From: Rotaria sp. Silwood1
Lineage: Eukaryota; Rotifera; Eurotatoria; Philodinida; Philodinidae
DNA length: 64,000 nt
Reading direction: 5' to 3'
Assembly: GCA_905250075.1 (NCBI GenBank)
Contig: CAJNOP010000215.1
Coordinates: 227,680-291,679, forward strand
Within the stretch, counting starts at the first letter, position 1; each line of letters begins with the position of its first letter. The notes beneath the pieces are model-generated. The model saw only the letters and a list, made by a program, of their open reading frames with translations. It searched no databases and was not told the DNA's origin. The translations under genes were made by a program, and so were the position numbers. Positions 11,691 through 23,283 of the stretch are shown one piece after another.

Positions 11691-12269
11691 GGGATCTTTC
11701 CCATAATTTATCTCGTAGTTAGATAAGAACAATTATAGAAAGTTCCTTTTATTAATAATATATGGTTTATTCCGATATGGCACAGAGTTACTACATTCTA
11801 AAAAATAAATCATTGGAAAATACCACGAGAGAAAAATGTGTATGAAAGAATCTACAGCATATTCAATCTTGTTCTTTCTTCCAACAATAGAAACTTTATC
11901 AGAGGAAGAGAGTAAGAAATACCAAGTACGACGGAACATTTTTGTAATAACAGGTCTATATAAACTTATTATATTCTTGCAGCGTACAGTCAAAAGCTAT
12001 CAGAAAAAATTTTGGTAAGTACTCTGTCTTATTTCAAGAAATTAAAAATTAGTTTGTAATTTTTTTTTGATTATACTGTTTATTTCACATGTCACTCCGC
12101 TCGGAAGCGCTTGCGACATTAATGATTAACAGAGATGAATAAGCATAAATTCCTACACGAAGCGTATAGAGAGAAAGAACACACACATCACTGATGATAT
12201 TTTTCTGCACAGATATGCATATATGCGCATTGATGTTCGAAATCAAAAAAAAAAGAAAAGGGAAGAGAG
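11691..12269. other. gene-free stretch
   Basis: Short open frames on both strands at 11733-12018 overlap each other and have no motif. No gene is supported. Confidence 0.4.
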
Positions 12270-13225
12270 AAATAACGGTTGGGACAAAAGTTTTGCATTT
12301 ATTTTGTTTTTGATATAACTCACTGATGGAATGTTGTAGAGACTTGATTGTTCTTTTGCTAGAAAGAGCAAAGTGTCAAGTACAAAAATATATAAAGAAT
12401 TTGATTGGAAATGTTTTTCGAAGGCCACAATAATCTTAGAACACAAGGTTTGGAAAACTCTTCCACAACTTTGGTCAATTTTTTTTATCCAAAAATATTT
12501 GTTTGAGCTTTTTCATTACCCACTTTCGATGCTTTTGAACACCATATATATACATTTGTTCAGTACAACGAATGCTTTCATTTGGTATTAAAATAATTGA
12601 TATAGCATACAAGAGAATGAACAAAAGACAATTTGATTAAAAAAATTAATTGTTCGAATTTGGTTTTGCAGCGCGAAAACAAGTTCTTGTCTGAATATCT
12701 CACAGAGAAGTGATGTCCTATCCCAAATAATATCATTTGATAGACAACTCAATAAGCTCTCTTTTTCATATAAAATATATAGCTTCTGGCAACCTCTATT
12801 GCGAAATAGAGTTTATTTTTTCGACCGCTATCAACAGTGATGAAAAGTCGGTGACTCAGACAATATCATAAGAGCCTTCATTTCTTCTGTTATAAAACAT
12901 GTAGAAAATCTCTTTTTTTGCAAAGTAATAGTGCTCTACTCTTACATTATAAAATTTGGATTAGACGAATAAAAAAGAGAACCTGTCTAATTATAGGAAA
13001 TTTTTTCTAAGTCCAAAAAAGTTGCGGAAGAGTTTTCTGGCGCCTTCTGTTCTAAGATTGCTGTGGTCTTAGAAAAGCATTTCCAATCAAATTCTTTCAT
13101 ATATTTTTTCACTAGACACTTTGCTCTTTCTAACAAAAAAAAACTGAAGTCTCTACGGCATTGTGTCCCAGAGCTATAACAAAAACAAAATTAATGCAAA
13201 ACATTTGCCCCACCCGTTACTAATG
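12270..13225. repeat. large imperfect inverted repeat (arms about 220 bp)
   Basis: The left arm 12270-12486 and right arm 12999-13225 are diverged reverse complements. Shared segments include agagcaaagtgtc, atttgattggaaatg and aactcttcc. The 510-bp centre is AT-rich with no reading frame. It could be an old foldback or an inverted duplication. Confidence 0.75.
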
Positions 13226-13330
13226 CATAAAAAAGAAAAAAGAAAAAAAAGAAAAAAAAAGAAAAAAGAAAAAGAAAAATGAATAAGTTTGTAATTGTCA
13301 TAGCTTTCTTTTAGCCGAAAAATAACACCA

Positions 13331-13507
13331 ATGTCAAATCAATCACCTACCAATTTTGTTACCGGATTATTGGATGCTACCAAGCCTGTCGTAAAATTTG
13401 GTGCCATAGTCGAAGGTGCCGTTATTACAGTAGTCACTGGAAACAAAAATGCAATTCCGGAGTTGTGTAAAACAGTTGATCAAGTTTTCGATGAACTTAA
13501 GAAATGA
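13331..13507 (+). CDS. possible small protein, 58 aa
   Basis: ATG 13331 to TGA 13505-13507 encodes 58 residues beginning MSNQSPTNFVTGLLDATKP and ending KTVDQVFDELKK. The middle (VVKFGAIVEGAVITVVTGN) is Gly/Val-rich and mildly hydrophobic; the ends are polar. Codon use looks like real coding DNA in this AT-rich window. A splice-acceptor-like tttcttttag ends at 13314, 16 bases before the ATG, and bdelloids trans-splice a spliced leader, so this may be a leader acceptor. No family is recognised. It may be a short gene or a surviving exon. Confidence 0.45.
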   Translation: MSNQSPTNFVTGLLDATKPVVKFGAIVEGAVITVVTGNKNAIPELCKTVDQVFDELKK

Positions 13508-15475
13508 ACATGAGGGGTGAGGGTGTGAGACCAGCTGCCAAAATCTAGATTTCACTGCCGCTACGCAGATCATCAGTTGGCTTTAAAGATTGATAATCAT
13601 TTAATTAAATTAAAATTGAAATCAAATCTTATTCAAACTGTTATATTAATAGGATAACTCAACTATCAATATAATATTGAATTCTTATGGTAGAATATCA
13701 ATGTTAGTGTTAGACAAAATAGTACGTTCTGTTTAGCATAACACTAACCTTTTTATTTTATCGGATTGAGTTCAATTGATGTTCTTGCTTAAGTATAATT
13801 ATTTGCTGTGGATTGAGATGATTTTGATATTTGGATGGTGTATTAGTTCACGTTTAGTAGTCTTAATGTTTCGATGTTTGTCGGTATAGATAGTTTGATT
13901 ATAAAATAACCAGAAGTTAAGTAAGTAGATGAAGGTGTTTTTTTTTTGTCTTATGTTTTGTTATAGAAGTAGATGAATCATCTTGCAGATGTTGATGTAT
14001 GTGTTCATTTATTGGGTAAATCGTGTCCATAGACCATTGATTAAAATAATATATTTCTGTAGTACAAGTTCTGGTTATATAGATTGGTGTAAAAATAAGT
14101 AGAAAATGATACCTGTGATTTTGTTGTTAATCAGGTTCCAAAATGAGATCAGGTTGAAGTCATTAAAATAATATCTTTGTTGAGGGTAATTGGTAGGTTA
14201 TGTATTGCCCAGTTCTCCTTGTTTCTGTTTGTTTGTTTTGTTTTGTATATTTGTTGGCATGATGAATTTGAGTATGAATGCTATAACTAAGGAAAATATA
14301 TTATCGAAAGATAAGATACGTACTTGTGGTATAATAAAGGTTGAAATGAAAGAGATGAATGGAGATGGTCGTTTATATACATATATCCATTATCAGTGAA
14401 GCGGGGGTGTTGCTGATGTGTAACTATTTCATATAAAGCATACCTCCTTTTAGTGGGAAAATTGCATGACTAGTTATGTATGGGTACGTGATAAAATGCA
14501 ATTGCAATGAAAGACTAAAGATTTTGTCCTACAAAATTGCAATCTTTCTGATGAGAACAAAGGAATGATATTTTGTTGTTCTGACGTGCAAGAATGGTTC
14601 ATTCATTTTGTAGAGAATGACTCTAAGAATAATCATTTATTCTACTGGTATGCTTGTTTAGTTATATACAATTCACAAGTTTCATTTAGTTTTTGATATT
14701 CTACAATCATTATCGTTAAAATCAATAGTCCTCAATATTATATCGCATTGTATTGATATTCTGGCAAGTAATATTGGTTTATATTATATAGTCGTATGAA
14801 AGCCATGTGGTCAATTTTAATTTTAATATCTTGCTTCAATGTTCTCCATACAAAAATGATTATTCCAAGTGTTCTCTGAATAAATTCATTATTAGTTCTA
14901 GAATTTCATATAAGTAAATATGCTTGTAATATTAATACAATTATTAGTGAGTACTGTCCAGAAGATAGCTACATTTATTCGAAGCAACCAAGAATTTGAT
15001 GATATTTCTTGTGTTCACTCGATGTTCAGCTCACTGTTGAAAGCTATGTGTAGCACTACAGCCTTGTCCCTAGTTGTTGGAATCATGCTTCAACTTGTAG
15101 TTCATAAGATATTCGAAGTTCCGTGATATAAGATTGGAGGCGACAACAGCCGCTGCGGCCATAATTTAGACTCTATTACATGTATGATTTTATAGTAGTA
15201 TTCAATTTTTCGATATTACTGTATGACAGTTTTGAGTAAGATTTTATTATGATTTGAAAAATTTAGTTTAAATCATTATTAATCTTTAAAGCCGTCTGAA
15301 GATCGTCATAGCTGACGTGAAATCTAGATTATGACAGCTGTTCTCACACCCTCATCTTCACATTCAATTATCTCAAAGACAGATCGTCAACACAAATAAC
15401 GTAAGTAATGATAGTATTTTTCCTTTCTTTTTTTAGATGAGATTGGAAAAAACCAACTGAGTAGTCTGAAGCGAC
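13508..15475. other. gene-free stretch
   Basis: Open frames at 14190-14399 and 14920-15126 have no family resemblance. No strong repeat is visible. The last part supplies the promoter of the gene at 15535. Confidence 0.4.
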
Positions 15476-15482
15476 TATAAAA
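15476..15482 (+). promoter_or_regulatory. TATA box of the 15.5-kb gene
   Basis: TATAAAA lies 53 bases before the ATG at 15535, leaving room for a start site near 15505-15512 and a short leader. Confidence 0.5.
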
Positions 15483-15534
15483 AGAAATCCAAAGCATTTT
15501 TTCTTCAGTTTATTCCTCACGAAAAAAAACTAAG

Positions 15535-15789
15535 ATGGCATCCTCAAACAATATTAATCCGTCTGTGAATAAAATGCAACAAGAAGTAAACAAAGGTCAA
15601 GCACCAAGAACTGTACGTCGTGTAGATCAAGCAAGTTTGAATATTGGCGACAGCCGCGCTCATGTTCATTTCACAGATGGAAGTGCATTGAAGGACGATG
15701 GAACATGGAAACATGGCGGAAGAAAATTATCTCGAGAAGAAAAACAATGGTTACAGAAGCATGGTTGGAAAATACCCGTAGAAACATGA
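15535..15789 (+). CDS. 84-aa protein resembling a polymorphic-toxin C-terminal domain
   Basis: A single exon of 84 codons starts at a good context (aagATGG) 53 bases after a TATA box and ends TGA 15787-15789. The N-terminal 35 residues are polar, with no signal peptide or membrane helix. The C-terminal half carries HFTDGSAL, DDGTWKHGG and LSREEKQWLQKHGWKIP. From memory, this spacing of VHF-DG-AL, DGTWKHG, L-EWL and GWKLP is typical of the C-terminal tip of bacterial RHS-type polymorphic toxins (a domain listed as bacterial toxin 24). I could not check this by search. If right, it is a domesticated, probably horizontally acquired module, well known for bdelloids. Here it stands alone, with no delivery part and no visible immunity partner. 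Its biochemical activity is not shown by the sequence. It could instead be a eukaryotic gene of similar shape. Confidence 0.6.
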   Translation: MASSNNINPSVNKMQQEVNKGQAPRTVRRVDQASLNIGDSRAHVHFTDGSALKDDGTWKHGGRKLSREEKQWLQKHGWKIPVET

Positions 15790-15879
15790 AACAACACGAA
15801 TCGGACTTGTCTTGGAGATCGCAAATTTACTTTCGTTTTTCCCAGCCCATTTTTGCAGTTTTTGACAGTCAAGACAGAC

Positions 15880-16623
15880 GTGCCTAACATATTTCTTTGT
15901 TTTTTCATAGTATTCTTCAAGCTTCACGTCTTTTATTCCCTCGACTGTAGGGAGGGTGTAGCGAAAAGAAAGTTTGTGTGTTTCTTTGCAGAGCCAAAAG
16001 AACATCCGTTAGGAAGGACGCGTTCTGACCTAAGTTGTGAGCCGGCCTCCTCCAACCAAGAGTTAATCGCCGATGGGGTTGCCATAAAGATCATACGGAA
16101 GTCAGAGGACCTCAATTTTCAGCAAAAGGGTTGCTGAGGGTTTATCGGATAGAAGATCATGAATCTGGCGTCCATTCAGATCGGATACCCTACTGGTCAC
16201 ACAGTAACCAATGGAAATCGAGGTTTGAATGAAAAGGTCGTGAAGGGATTTTCCAGGTTGGAGGTCACTAATCTGAGGTCCATTCAACTCGAATCCCATT
16301 GGTCATTCGAGAAGCAATGGAAATCGCGTTTTCGACAAAATTGTCGTAGCGGGTATTTAGAGGTCAGAAATCACGCATCCAGGGTCCACTGAACTTGGAA
16401 CCATATAGGTCGGTCAGTAACCAATGTGGGTCGAATTTTGAGAAGAAGGGCTCTAAAGATGCTTTTCACGCCGGGGTGCACTCAGCTCAAAAACAAGTAA
16501 GTCCAATGCTGGGCGTCGTGACAAAGCCGCACAGAAACTTTTGTGAGACAGGACACTCGGACTACAGTGGTCAGATCATCAACAAAGACTCAATTTATCA
16601 GAGGCTTTGCCATCATTGCATCT
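15880..16623. repeat. GC-richer island with an about 107-bp diverged tandem repeat
   Basis: Composition rises above that of the flanks. Anchors gtccattca / gtccattca / gtccactga occur at 16170, 16278 and 16384 (steps of about 107). The neighbouring phrases accaatggaaatcg, aagcaatggaaatcg and taaccaatgtgg repeat at similar intervals. Several overlapping open frames on both strands cover it, but none has a recognisable domain. Confidence 0.55.
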
Positions 16624-16856
16624 GGGTGTGAGCGTGGCTGTGAGTGTGGGTGTGAGCGTGGCTGTGAGTGTGGGTGTGGGTGTGAGCGTGACTGTGAGTG
16701 TGGGTTTGAGTGTCTTACCTTTCTTCACACCCACACCCACCCCACACCCACATCCACACCCACACCCACACCCACACTCACATCCACACCCACACCCACA
16801 CCCACACTCACACCCACATCCACACGCACACCCCACACGCCACACCCACACCCACC
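16624..16856. repeat. telomere-like inverted array 3
   Basis: The G arm 16624-16711 mixes TGTGGG with GCGTGGC and TGTGAG variants. The spacer is about 13 nt (tcttacctttctt). The C arm 16725-16856 is longer and more uniform, with CCCACA and CCCACTCA words. The variant words of one arm are not mirrored in the other. Confidence 0.92.
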
Positions 16857-17683
16857 AAAATTTGGTAATTATACTTGATCGTTCCTCTATAATTGTTGCC
16901 TTGGAGCTCTGTTTTTATCTACATCTGACTCAACCTCCATCACGATTACTTGTTTCCGTTATTTCAAATATAGTTGCATAAAACTTCGTATCATATTCAT
17001 TGAAAACAGACATCAGGTCTTCAATAAAAATAATATAGAGATAAGGAAAGGAATCATACCTTGAGGTAATTCCTACCTGAAATCAGAGTTTCATATAAGA
17101 TAATTCCAAAACAGTGTATTGATGACAGTGAGAACTTGTAGAGAAATATAAGGACATTATTTGAGATATGATAATTAGAGAGATGCATTATTCGATCTGC
17201 TTTGAGTTGAGAAAACTCTTATATGAATGGGTATATCAAGTTATAAGCATATTGAGATTATAGAATCTCATCAATCAAACTATACAATCACAAGTAAGTT
17301 CCTCACGGCAAATTTTTCTTATTGGATACGGCGTCTTGGTTTTAAGATACGATCATTCTGCTTATCAACAGGGTGCTGTTTATGCATAAATTTTACATAG
17401 GTCAATCTAATTGACATATTTTATTATCAATGAACTTATTATCTTTTCTATTACGAAACGACAAAAAAGCCATTGATTTTCGACATGAAGTCAATAATTG
17501 AATGTTTTAAGAGTCTCTTCAATTTGTTTGACTAATGAATCAATCATATTGTTGTATTCTTATAGTTGGACAGTGTTAACGACGGTAAAATTTGATAAAG
17601 AGAGTTATCGAATAAGATTTGAAAAGCATGAAACAGCTCGTTCGTGATTGTATCTATAAAGTAAAAATTGTATTACGTGTATA
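16857..17683. other. gene-free stretch
   Basis: AT-rich. Nothing with coding or repeat character is seen. Confidence 0.4.
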
Positions 17684-17731
17684 GGGTATGAGTGTGGGTG
17701 TCATCTAGAAGACCATCCATACTCACACTCC
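17684..17731. repeat. short telomere-like inverted array 4
   Basis: The G arm gggtatgagtgtgggtg (17684-17700) faces the C arm catccatactcacactcc. The word catctaga occurs both in the spacer and just after the C arm. Confidence 0.75.
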
Positions 17732-18518
17732 ATCTAGAGCATATCAGGATATCGCATACTTACTTGTAGAAACGTCAAAGCTGGCTTGATCATGTAGCAA
17801 AAACTGAATACCACAGATGTTGTTGAGCGGTCTGATTTCTGACACATGTTAGGTTTGTCTCTAAGAGACGCGTAAGTTAGTTCTTATCACAAGTAACGAA
17901 AAAAAACGTCTTTTGAATAAGAGAACAAGGTGTAAGTTCTTCTATGGACTATCAAAACAGCAAGAGATAAGTAAACAGTCTCTGATATGCAAACTCGATC
18001 TGCAGGTAATCAAAAAACAGTAGGTGGACACCTGTCTAGTTATTTGTATTTTTCGATGTGCAAAGCAAAAGCAAGAGATAAAATTTTTATTTTTTCATCA
18101 GTAGACATCCCTCATTTCGTATTATGTTCTCTGTAAAGAATAGACTTTCGAACATCATCTTAAAATTTAGGACATTTTTCGCGAAAAATGCCCTATTTTG
18201 CGACTCATGGAGGATAAGAATCTTTTCTTTCGTATGTTGATATGTCAATCGAATAGGAGATGAGCAGACAAATGTTTTTAAACAATCACATTGTAGCTCT
18301 TCACATTTCTTAGCTGATAAAATTCAATAAAACTCAATCGAAATACCCATGATATTGTGTATGTAAAATGTTCATGAATTATGTATAAAAATAGTTTTCA
18401 CACTTCAATTCTTAAATGTGAATATGATTGAGCAATAGTATTTGTAGGCGACACATTTACAAAGTTCAAAATAATTGATAAAACATCATAATGATCTACT
18501 TTGTTTGCAGGATACAGT
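17732..18518. other. gene-free stretch
   Basis: No gene is seen. A short dyad, cattttttcgcgaaaaatg-like, occurs at about 18172-18191. Confidence 0.4.
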
Positions 18519-19630
18519 CTAATCATTCTTAGTTGACGATGGATAAGGCAAAACAAGTTTGTTAATTTTTGTTGTCGCACTATACTCGTATCTCTTCGCA
18601 GCCAGTTCTAACTGTTTAATGCTTTCTTGTAGCTTTGGATCTTTGTAATTATACGTGATAACATTCAATCCAGGGAAATTGAATAATAACAATTTTTTCA
18701 GATTTACCAACAAATCAGCATTTAGGGCATATGTACCCGATGCATTGTCGAATACTAGCTCCCATTCATCATCCAATCGATTCCAGCCAAATTTGGGACG
18801 AAGATGAAATTCACCCGCATAACGAATAAACTCGGAACAATTGCCCAATACAGCATGTTTACTGGAAGACTTACTGAAAATCGATAATCGGTTTCGCCAA
18901 ATTGCCATGCACTGTCATCAATTACATAACTGTAAATACGTGGTTTAATTTTTTGCGTTGCTCTATCCAAGAAAATCGATTTCCACAAATCATCAGCACT
19001 CGTCAATCGTCAACTTTCGTTATATTTGGACGTTCGTTCATAGAATACTTTGTTCACCAGTTTTATGGTACTTTGCGTGACCAAGGACATCGAATAGTTA
19101 TCGGATGCGTGTTGAGCCGGTTTGTAGTATTGGTTCCATTGTTGACATTCATCAAGAGGAAAAAAGAACGAAATACGTCGCAGTTGTATTTTCCATGTTG
19201 AGTATATACAATCAGCATTAGGCATGGTGAGATGGTCGACAACTAAAGAATCGTGACGAGAATATCGACACGGATCATCGAATGTATAACGAGGAAGTTG
19301 TTGAGTTTCGTTCGATGATTTCGTTGAATGAACGGATAAATGAAAGCGACCATTATGTCGACCGAAGAAACCGACAATAACATGACCATCCAGAGGAGAA
19401 TGATATTTGATTATATTAAGAATTTCAAATTCTCCGATGTAATCATCGATGAATTTTTCGTCATCTTTGTCATAAATGCTAACCGAGAGTTTCGCATTCA
19501 AAGGGATATTTCGAACGATCCACTCCTCATCCCATTTAGATGTTGATGTATTGAACAAAACGGTTGACCTAGATTTAGTAGAATAAAATCGAGTTAATTC
19601 ACAGCGGACTAAATTGCAATGAAATCTGAT
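18519..19630 (-). pseudogene. C2-domain protein, fungal-like family, broken
   Basis: On the minus strand one frame runs from about 19630, through an in-frame TGA at 19010-19012, to about 18880. There a single-base shift is needed to continue to the stop at 18519-18521. Upstream, a stop and a possible acceptor (cgatag) suggest that the first exon is missing. The N-terminal part is the second half of a C2 domain (STSKWDEEWIVRNIPLNAKL, VSIYDKDDEKFIDDYIGEFE). The rest has QSTIKLVNKVFYERTSKYNE, then IRYAGEFHLRPKFGWNRLDD, EWELVFDNASGTYA and LLLFNFPGLNVI. I recall this arrangement from uncharacterised fungal C2-domain proteins. C2 domains bind membrane phospholipids, often with calcium. The stop and frameshift make it a pseudogene unless they are assembly errors. 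Confidence 0.7.
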
Positions 19631-21737
19631 CAGTTTTTGAAAAAGCTATCGTCTGGAGAATTCTGATTATTCATCAACCTGAGATCAAAGCAGATAGCTT
19701 ATCTTTATTAATATTTGAACAGTAGAGTTAGGAATTTATATGACAAATAAACTGAGCAGAGGATCAATTTTCAAAAATATGAAATAGATTTTTTCAATTT
19801 TGAGGCCACTAACTTTGAGATGAAGTACTATTTTTCGAATATGAAATTCATCTATCAATAAAGAAAAATTCTGTTTAGCCTTTCACTTTGTTAAAATATC
19901 ATTAGATGAGGAACGAGAAACTCTTCAAAGAATACTTACGTGAATGAAATTTTATGATCAATTTGGGCCACAAAATATGGATTAGCATATCTGACTATGT
20001 TCGTCTTTGGTAAACTCTAGAAGAGGAAAATAGTCATGTACAAAATAAATGCCATTAATTAATAATCAACCTCTGCAGAATGAAATATGATAAAAACATC
20101 AAAACCATCAGATAAATTGTCGTGAAAAGATATCAGTTTTTGCAATATCTACAAGTCAAAATAATCAAAACTGATGAAAAGATATACTATAAGAAACAAA
20201 AATGACTTTTGATGATAAAAATTTTATTTCTTATCGATTATCTATCATCTTTCTGATTTTCTTACGATGTCAAATTGGGTGATGATGACGACAATATTAT
20301 ACACCACAAGCTATGTCTTTTGTCGTATAAAAATAGACAATCTTACCACTGTACGATATAGGCGACAGTGTACGTCAATATTATCATTCTTCGTTGTTGA
20401 AAGCCGAACGAGAAAAAGGCAAAATACAAATGTCTCGTTTTTTTGTAATATCAAACCATAAATATGTCTATGAGTGGCTGTCACATGTCAATACATTTGT
20501 TTTTTCAGTTGCATAGATTAGTAACAATGAATAAAAACAATCCAAACATTCAGACCAAACAACACAATGATATCACTTATCTAGAACAATAGTTATTTTC
20601 TCTACATAGCATCAAAATATGGGCATTGCTATTAAATATTTCGAAAATTAGACTTGTTTGTGACAGAGTAAGAAGGAGCGAATACGTATTAATAATCTAT
20701 AACGAGCTTTGTAAAATCTGTATCTTTTCTTTTTTTCAATATTTAAAAAACTCGAAAGCACGGAAATGAAGAAGATTGGTGTTCTCAATTTTCATCTCCT
20801 GATCAAATGACGATATTTGTGTCTGGTCTAAAACAGGGCAGAGATTAGATGAATATTCTCTTAATGCCTTTCTCGAACTTCTCTTCAACTGTCAAATCGA
20901 CATTGAATGAGTTTTTGTAATTCAATCGAATGAAAAACTAGAAGACTTCAAATGAAAAGCGAATTCCATTCAATCTGAACTCTATTCGATTTTATCGAAT
21001 ATAAGTCGAATCTTTGTTCTTGTGGATGTTTTCAAAGCTTGTTTGTTTGAGAATCGAACGAGAAAGAGATGAACTGTGAAACATTCCATAGAAATGATAG
21101 TCATTGATTCGAAAACGTCAGACGATCTCTTACTGCTTACCGATTTCTCAATTGGTCATATCGATCAGTCAATTAAATAGTTAACGAGACAACAAAGAAA
21201 TACTTGAAAAATCATTGAAAATAATAGTCGAATGGGAAAGAATCGATCGTTCAGAACTTAAGGGACTGTATATGAGAGAATAGGGGAAATACCAAGGTAG
21301 ATGTAGTGAAATGTATATAGAAAGTCCAAATAAAGAATGTATGATAACACAAAGAGAAAATTCATAATGTAATATTGGAAAATAAAAAATGCCATATGTG
21401 TGAATATAGTGTCTATCGATTAACTAGTTTCAATACATTACGTCGAGATGAAGCAATTATCTTCAATTATGTGCACGTCAAATATCCTCATGAGTATACT
21501 GAATTTTCATTGTCGTTTTCAATTTGCAGTTTCTAGTGAAAAATCCGACGAGAATAGTGAGATATACACACTCACTTTATTAGAACAAGTGGCTCATTAT
21601 CTGAATAATAAAGCAGCGCGTCTATAGAGCGCGAAGTATCATTGTAGTTTTAAAAGGATATCATACAAACTATTCATATGGTTTTAAAAACACAGAGTCA
21701 TCTAGTATGCAACAGTTCTTACAGACTGCTGTTATTT
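19631..21737. other. gene-free stretch
   Basis: AT-rich, no supported gene. The frame at 20267-20461 has no motif. Several short TTCGAAT/ATTCGA repeats lie between 20880 and 21020. Confidence 0.4.
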
Positions 21738-21900
21738 GGGGTGTGTGTGAGTATGAGTGTGGGTGGGGTGGGGTGCGGGTGTGAGTGTGAGTGTGGGCGG
21801 TTGTGGGTGTGCGTGAGCAGAAGACATCTGTCACACGCACACTCCACAGCCACAGCCACACCCCCACACCCACATCCACATCCACACTCACTCACATCCC
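21738..21900. repeat. telomere-like inverted array 5
   Basis: The G arm 21738-21817 mixes TGTGGG, TGTGAG and GGGGTG. The spacer is gcagaagacatctg. The C arm 21831-21900 has CCCACA, CCACAG and CCACAT words. The words next to the loop pair well (gtgcgtga with tcacacgcac). Confidence 0.92.
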
Positions 21901-22063
21901 GTTCAGCGACGCGGGTAAATATTATAGAATTTTTTTGTTGCCTATTATCGGGAAATTTGATTAAAATCTGATTTTTTGCGATTTTTTTACATGGATTGTC
22001 GGTTTCAATAGGTTTTAACAAGACATTTTTTGTGATAAAGAATAATAAGAGAATCAATATGAT

Positions 22064-22246
22064 TTGCATGTTTCTTTAGATGACAAGGCTTGTCAGCACA
22101 GTCCCAATAAGACTAAAAAGTGGAACTCACATGAATATTGCCCATTAATAAATAGAAGAACTTTCAAAGTATCTCTACCAGATGATAAAGATGCAAATGA
22201 TATTACGGCCGTTTTAAACGATGTGTATTATTTTCATCAAAATTAA
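22064..22246 (+). other. possible orphan exon or small ORF
   Basis: The frame contains NKTKKWNSHEYCPLINRR and FKVSLPDDKDANDITAVL and ends TAA. A tttctttag acceptor lies just inside its start. Amino-acid composition is protein-like, but no family is recognised and no partner exon is visible. Confidence 0.25.
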
Positions 22247-22393
22247 TTAGAATAGTAAGTTCCACAAAAATAATATTTCTGTTTTTCTTTATTGTGCAAA
22301 GATGTCTATTTATTTCTTATTGTTGAGTTTCATGCGTTTCCGTTTCTATTTTACGTCATGGGATTTGTTATCTATACGATAAACAAAAAAATA

Positions 22394-22493
22394 NNNNNNN
22401 NNNNNNNNNNNNNNNNNNNNNNNNNNNNNNNNNNNNNNNNNNNNNNNNNNNNNNNNNNNNNNNNNNNNNNNNNNNNNNNNNNNNNNNNNNNNN
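22394..22493. other. assembly gap (100 N)
   Basis: Exactly 100 N, the usual placeholder for a scaffold gap of unknown size. The two sides need not be adjacent in the genome. Confidence 0.99.
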
Positions 22494-22908
22494 AAAGCTC
22501 TACTTTTATATAATGTTCTCAAAAAAAAACAAGAGTCTAAGATGCATGCCTTTTTTTACAAATGATATTCGAGAGAACTGCAGCCTAGTATCTAGAAACC
22601 AGATATGAATATTAATACCTTTTTTTCCAAAACAATATAGAATATTTTAACATAAAGTCCTCTCAGTCAACGTAATAATAAAAGAAAACTAATATTGCTA
22701 AAGAGCACTTTTATGATAGTTTGTCAATTAAAATACATTTTTGTCTCGAAACATTTCGGATACTTTGTACACATATGAATCGGTCGTTCATGTGACTTGC
22801 ATATCGATTGTTGTCAGCTAATTGCTATTGATAAGTAAAAATCTCATTCAAGTGGTCAACATTTCAAAAACTCTGACTATTTAAAGATTGAAAACTTGTC
22901 AAAGATGG
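22494..22908. other. gene-free stretch after the gap
   Basis: AT-rich. No gene or repeat is recognised. Confidence 0.4.
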
Positions 22909-23283
22909 GGTGTGGGTGAGTTAAAAACTCAACAAATATTAGATTCACAGCAGAATACGACGCATTTCGACCCTTGCTTAATTGAGTCATCATCAAATAT
23001 CTTTAGAATCTGAAACTACAAAATTTCGAAATTATGGTATAATGAAATATGATTCTTCTTGACTGTATTCTTCTGCTAGATTTGGAATCTATGAGAAGAA
23101 AACTTCTTTGCTGAATTAGATCTTCATTATCTTTCGAATAGTTAATCAATTGATTTATTTGTTTCTAGATTTTGTAGTTTCACATTCTAAAGATACCTGA
23201 TGATGACTACTTAAGCAAGAGTCGAAACGCATCGTATTCTGCTTTGAATATAATATCTGTTGAGTTCTTAACTCACCCACACC
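22909..23283. repeat. foldback element with telomere-like tips (375 bp)
   Basis: The left arm 22909-23024 and right arm 23169-23283 are reverse complements with moderate divergence. Both tips read GGTGTGGGTGAGTTAA, so the TGTGGG word lies at the outer ends. Inner parts share gcagaatacgacgcatttcg and tatctttagaat. The centre is about 144 bp. There is no transposase, and no target duplication could be identified. Confidence 0.88.

Noticed and set aside
15853-16631. Several 60-94-aa frames in the GC-richer island after the 84-aa gene
   Set aside because: Frames on both strands overlap a diverged 107-bp tandem repeat, and none shows a domain.
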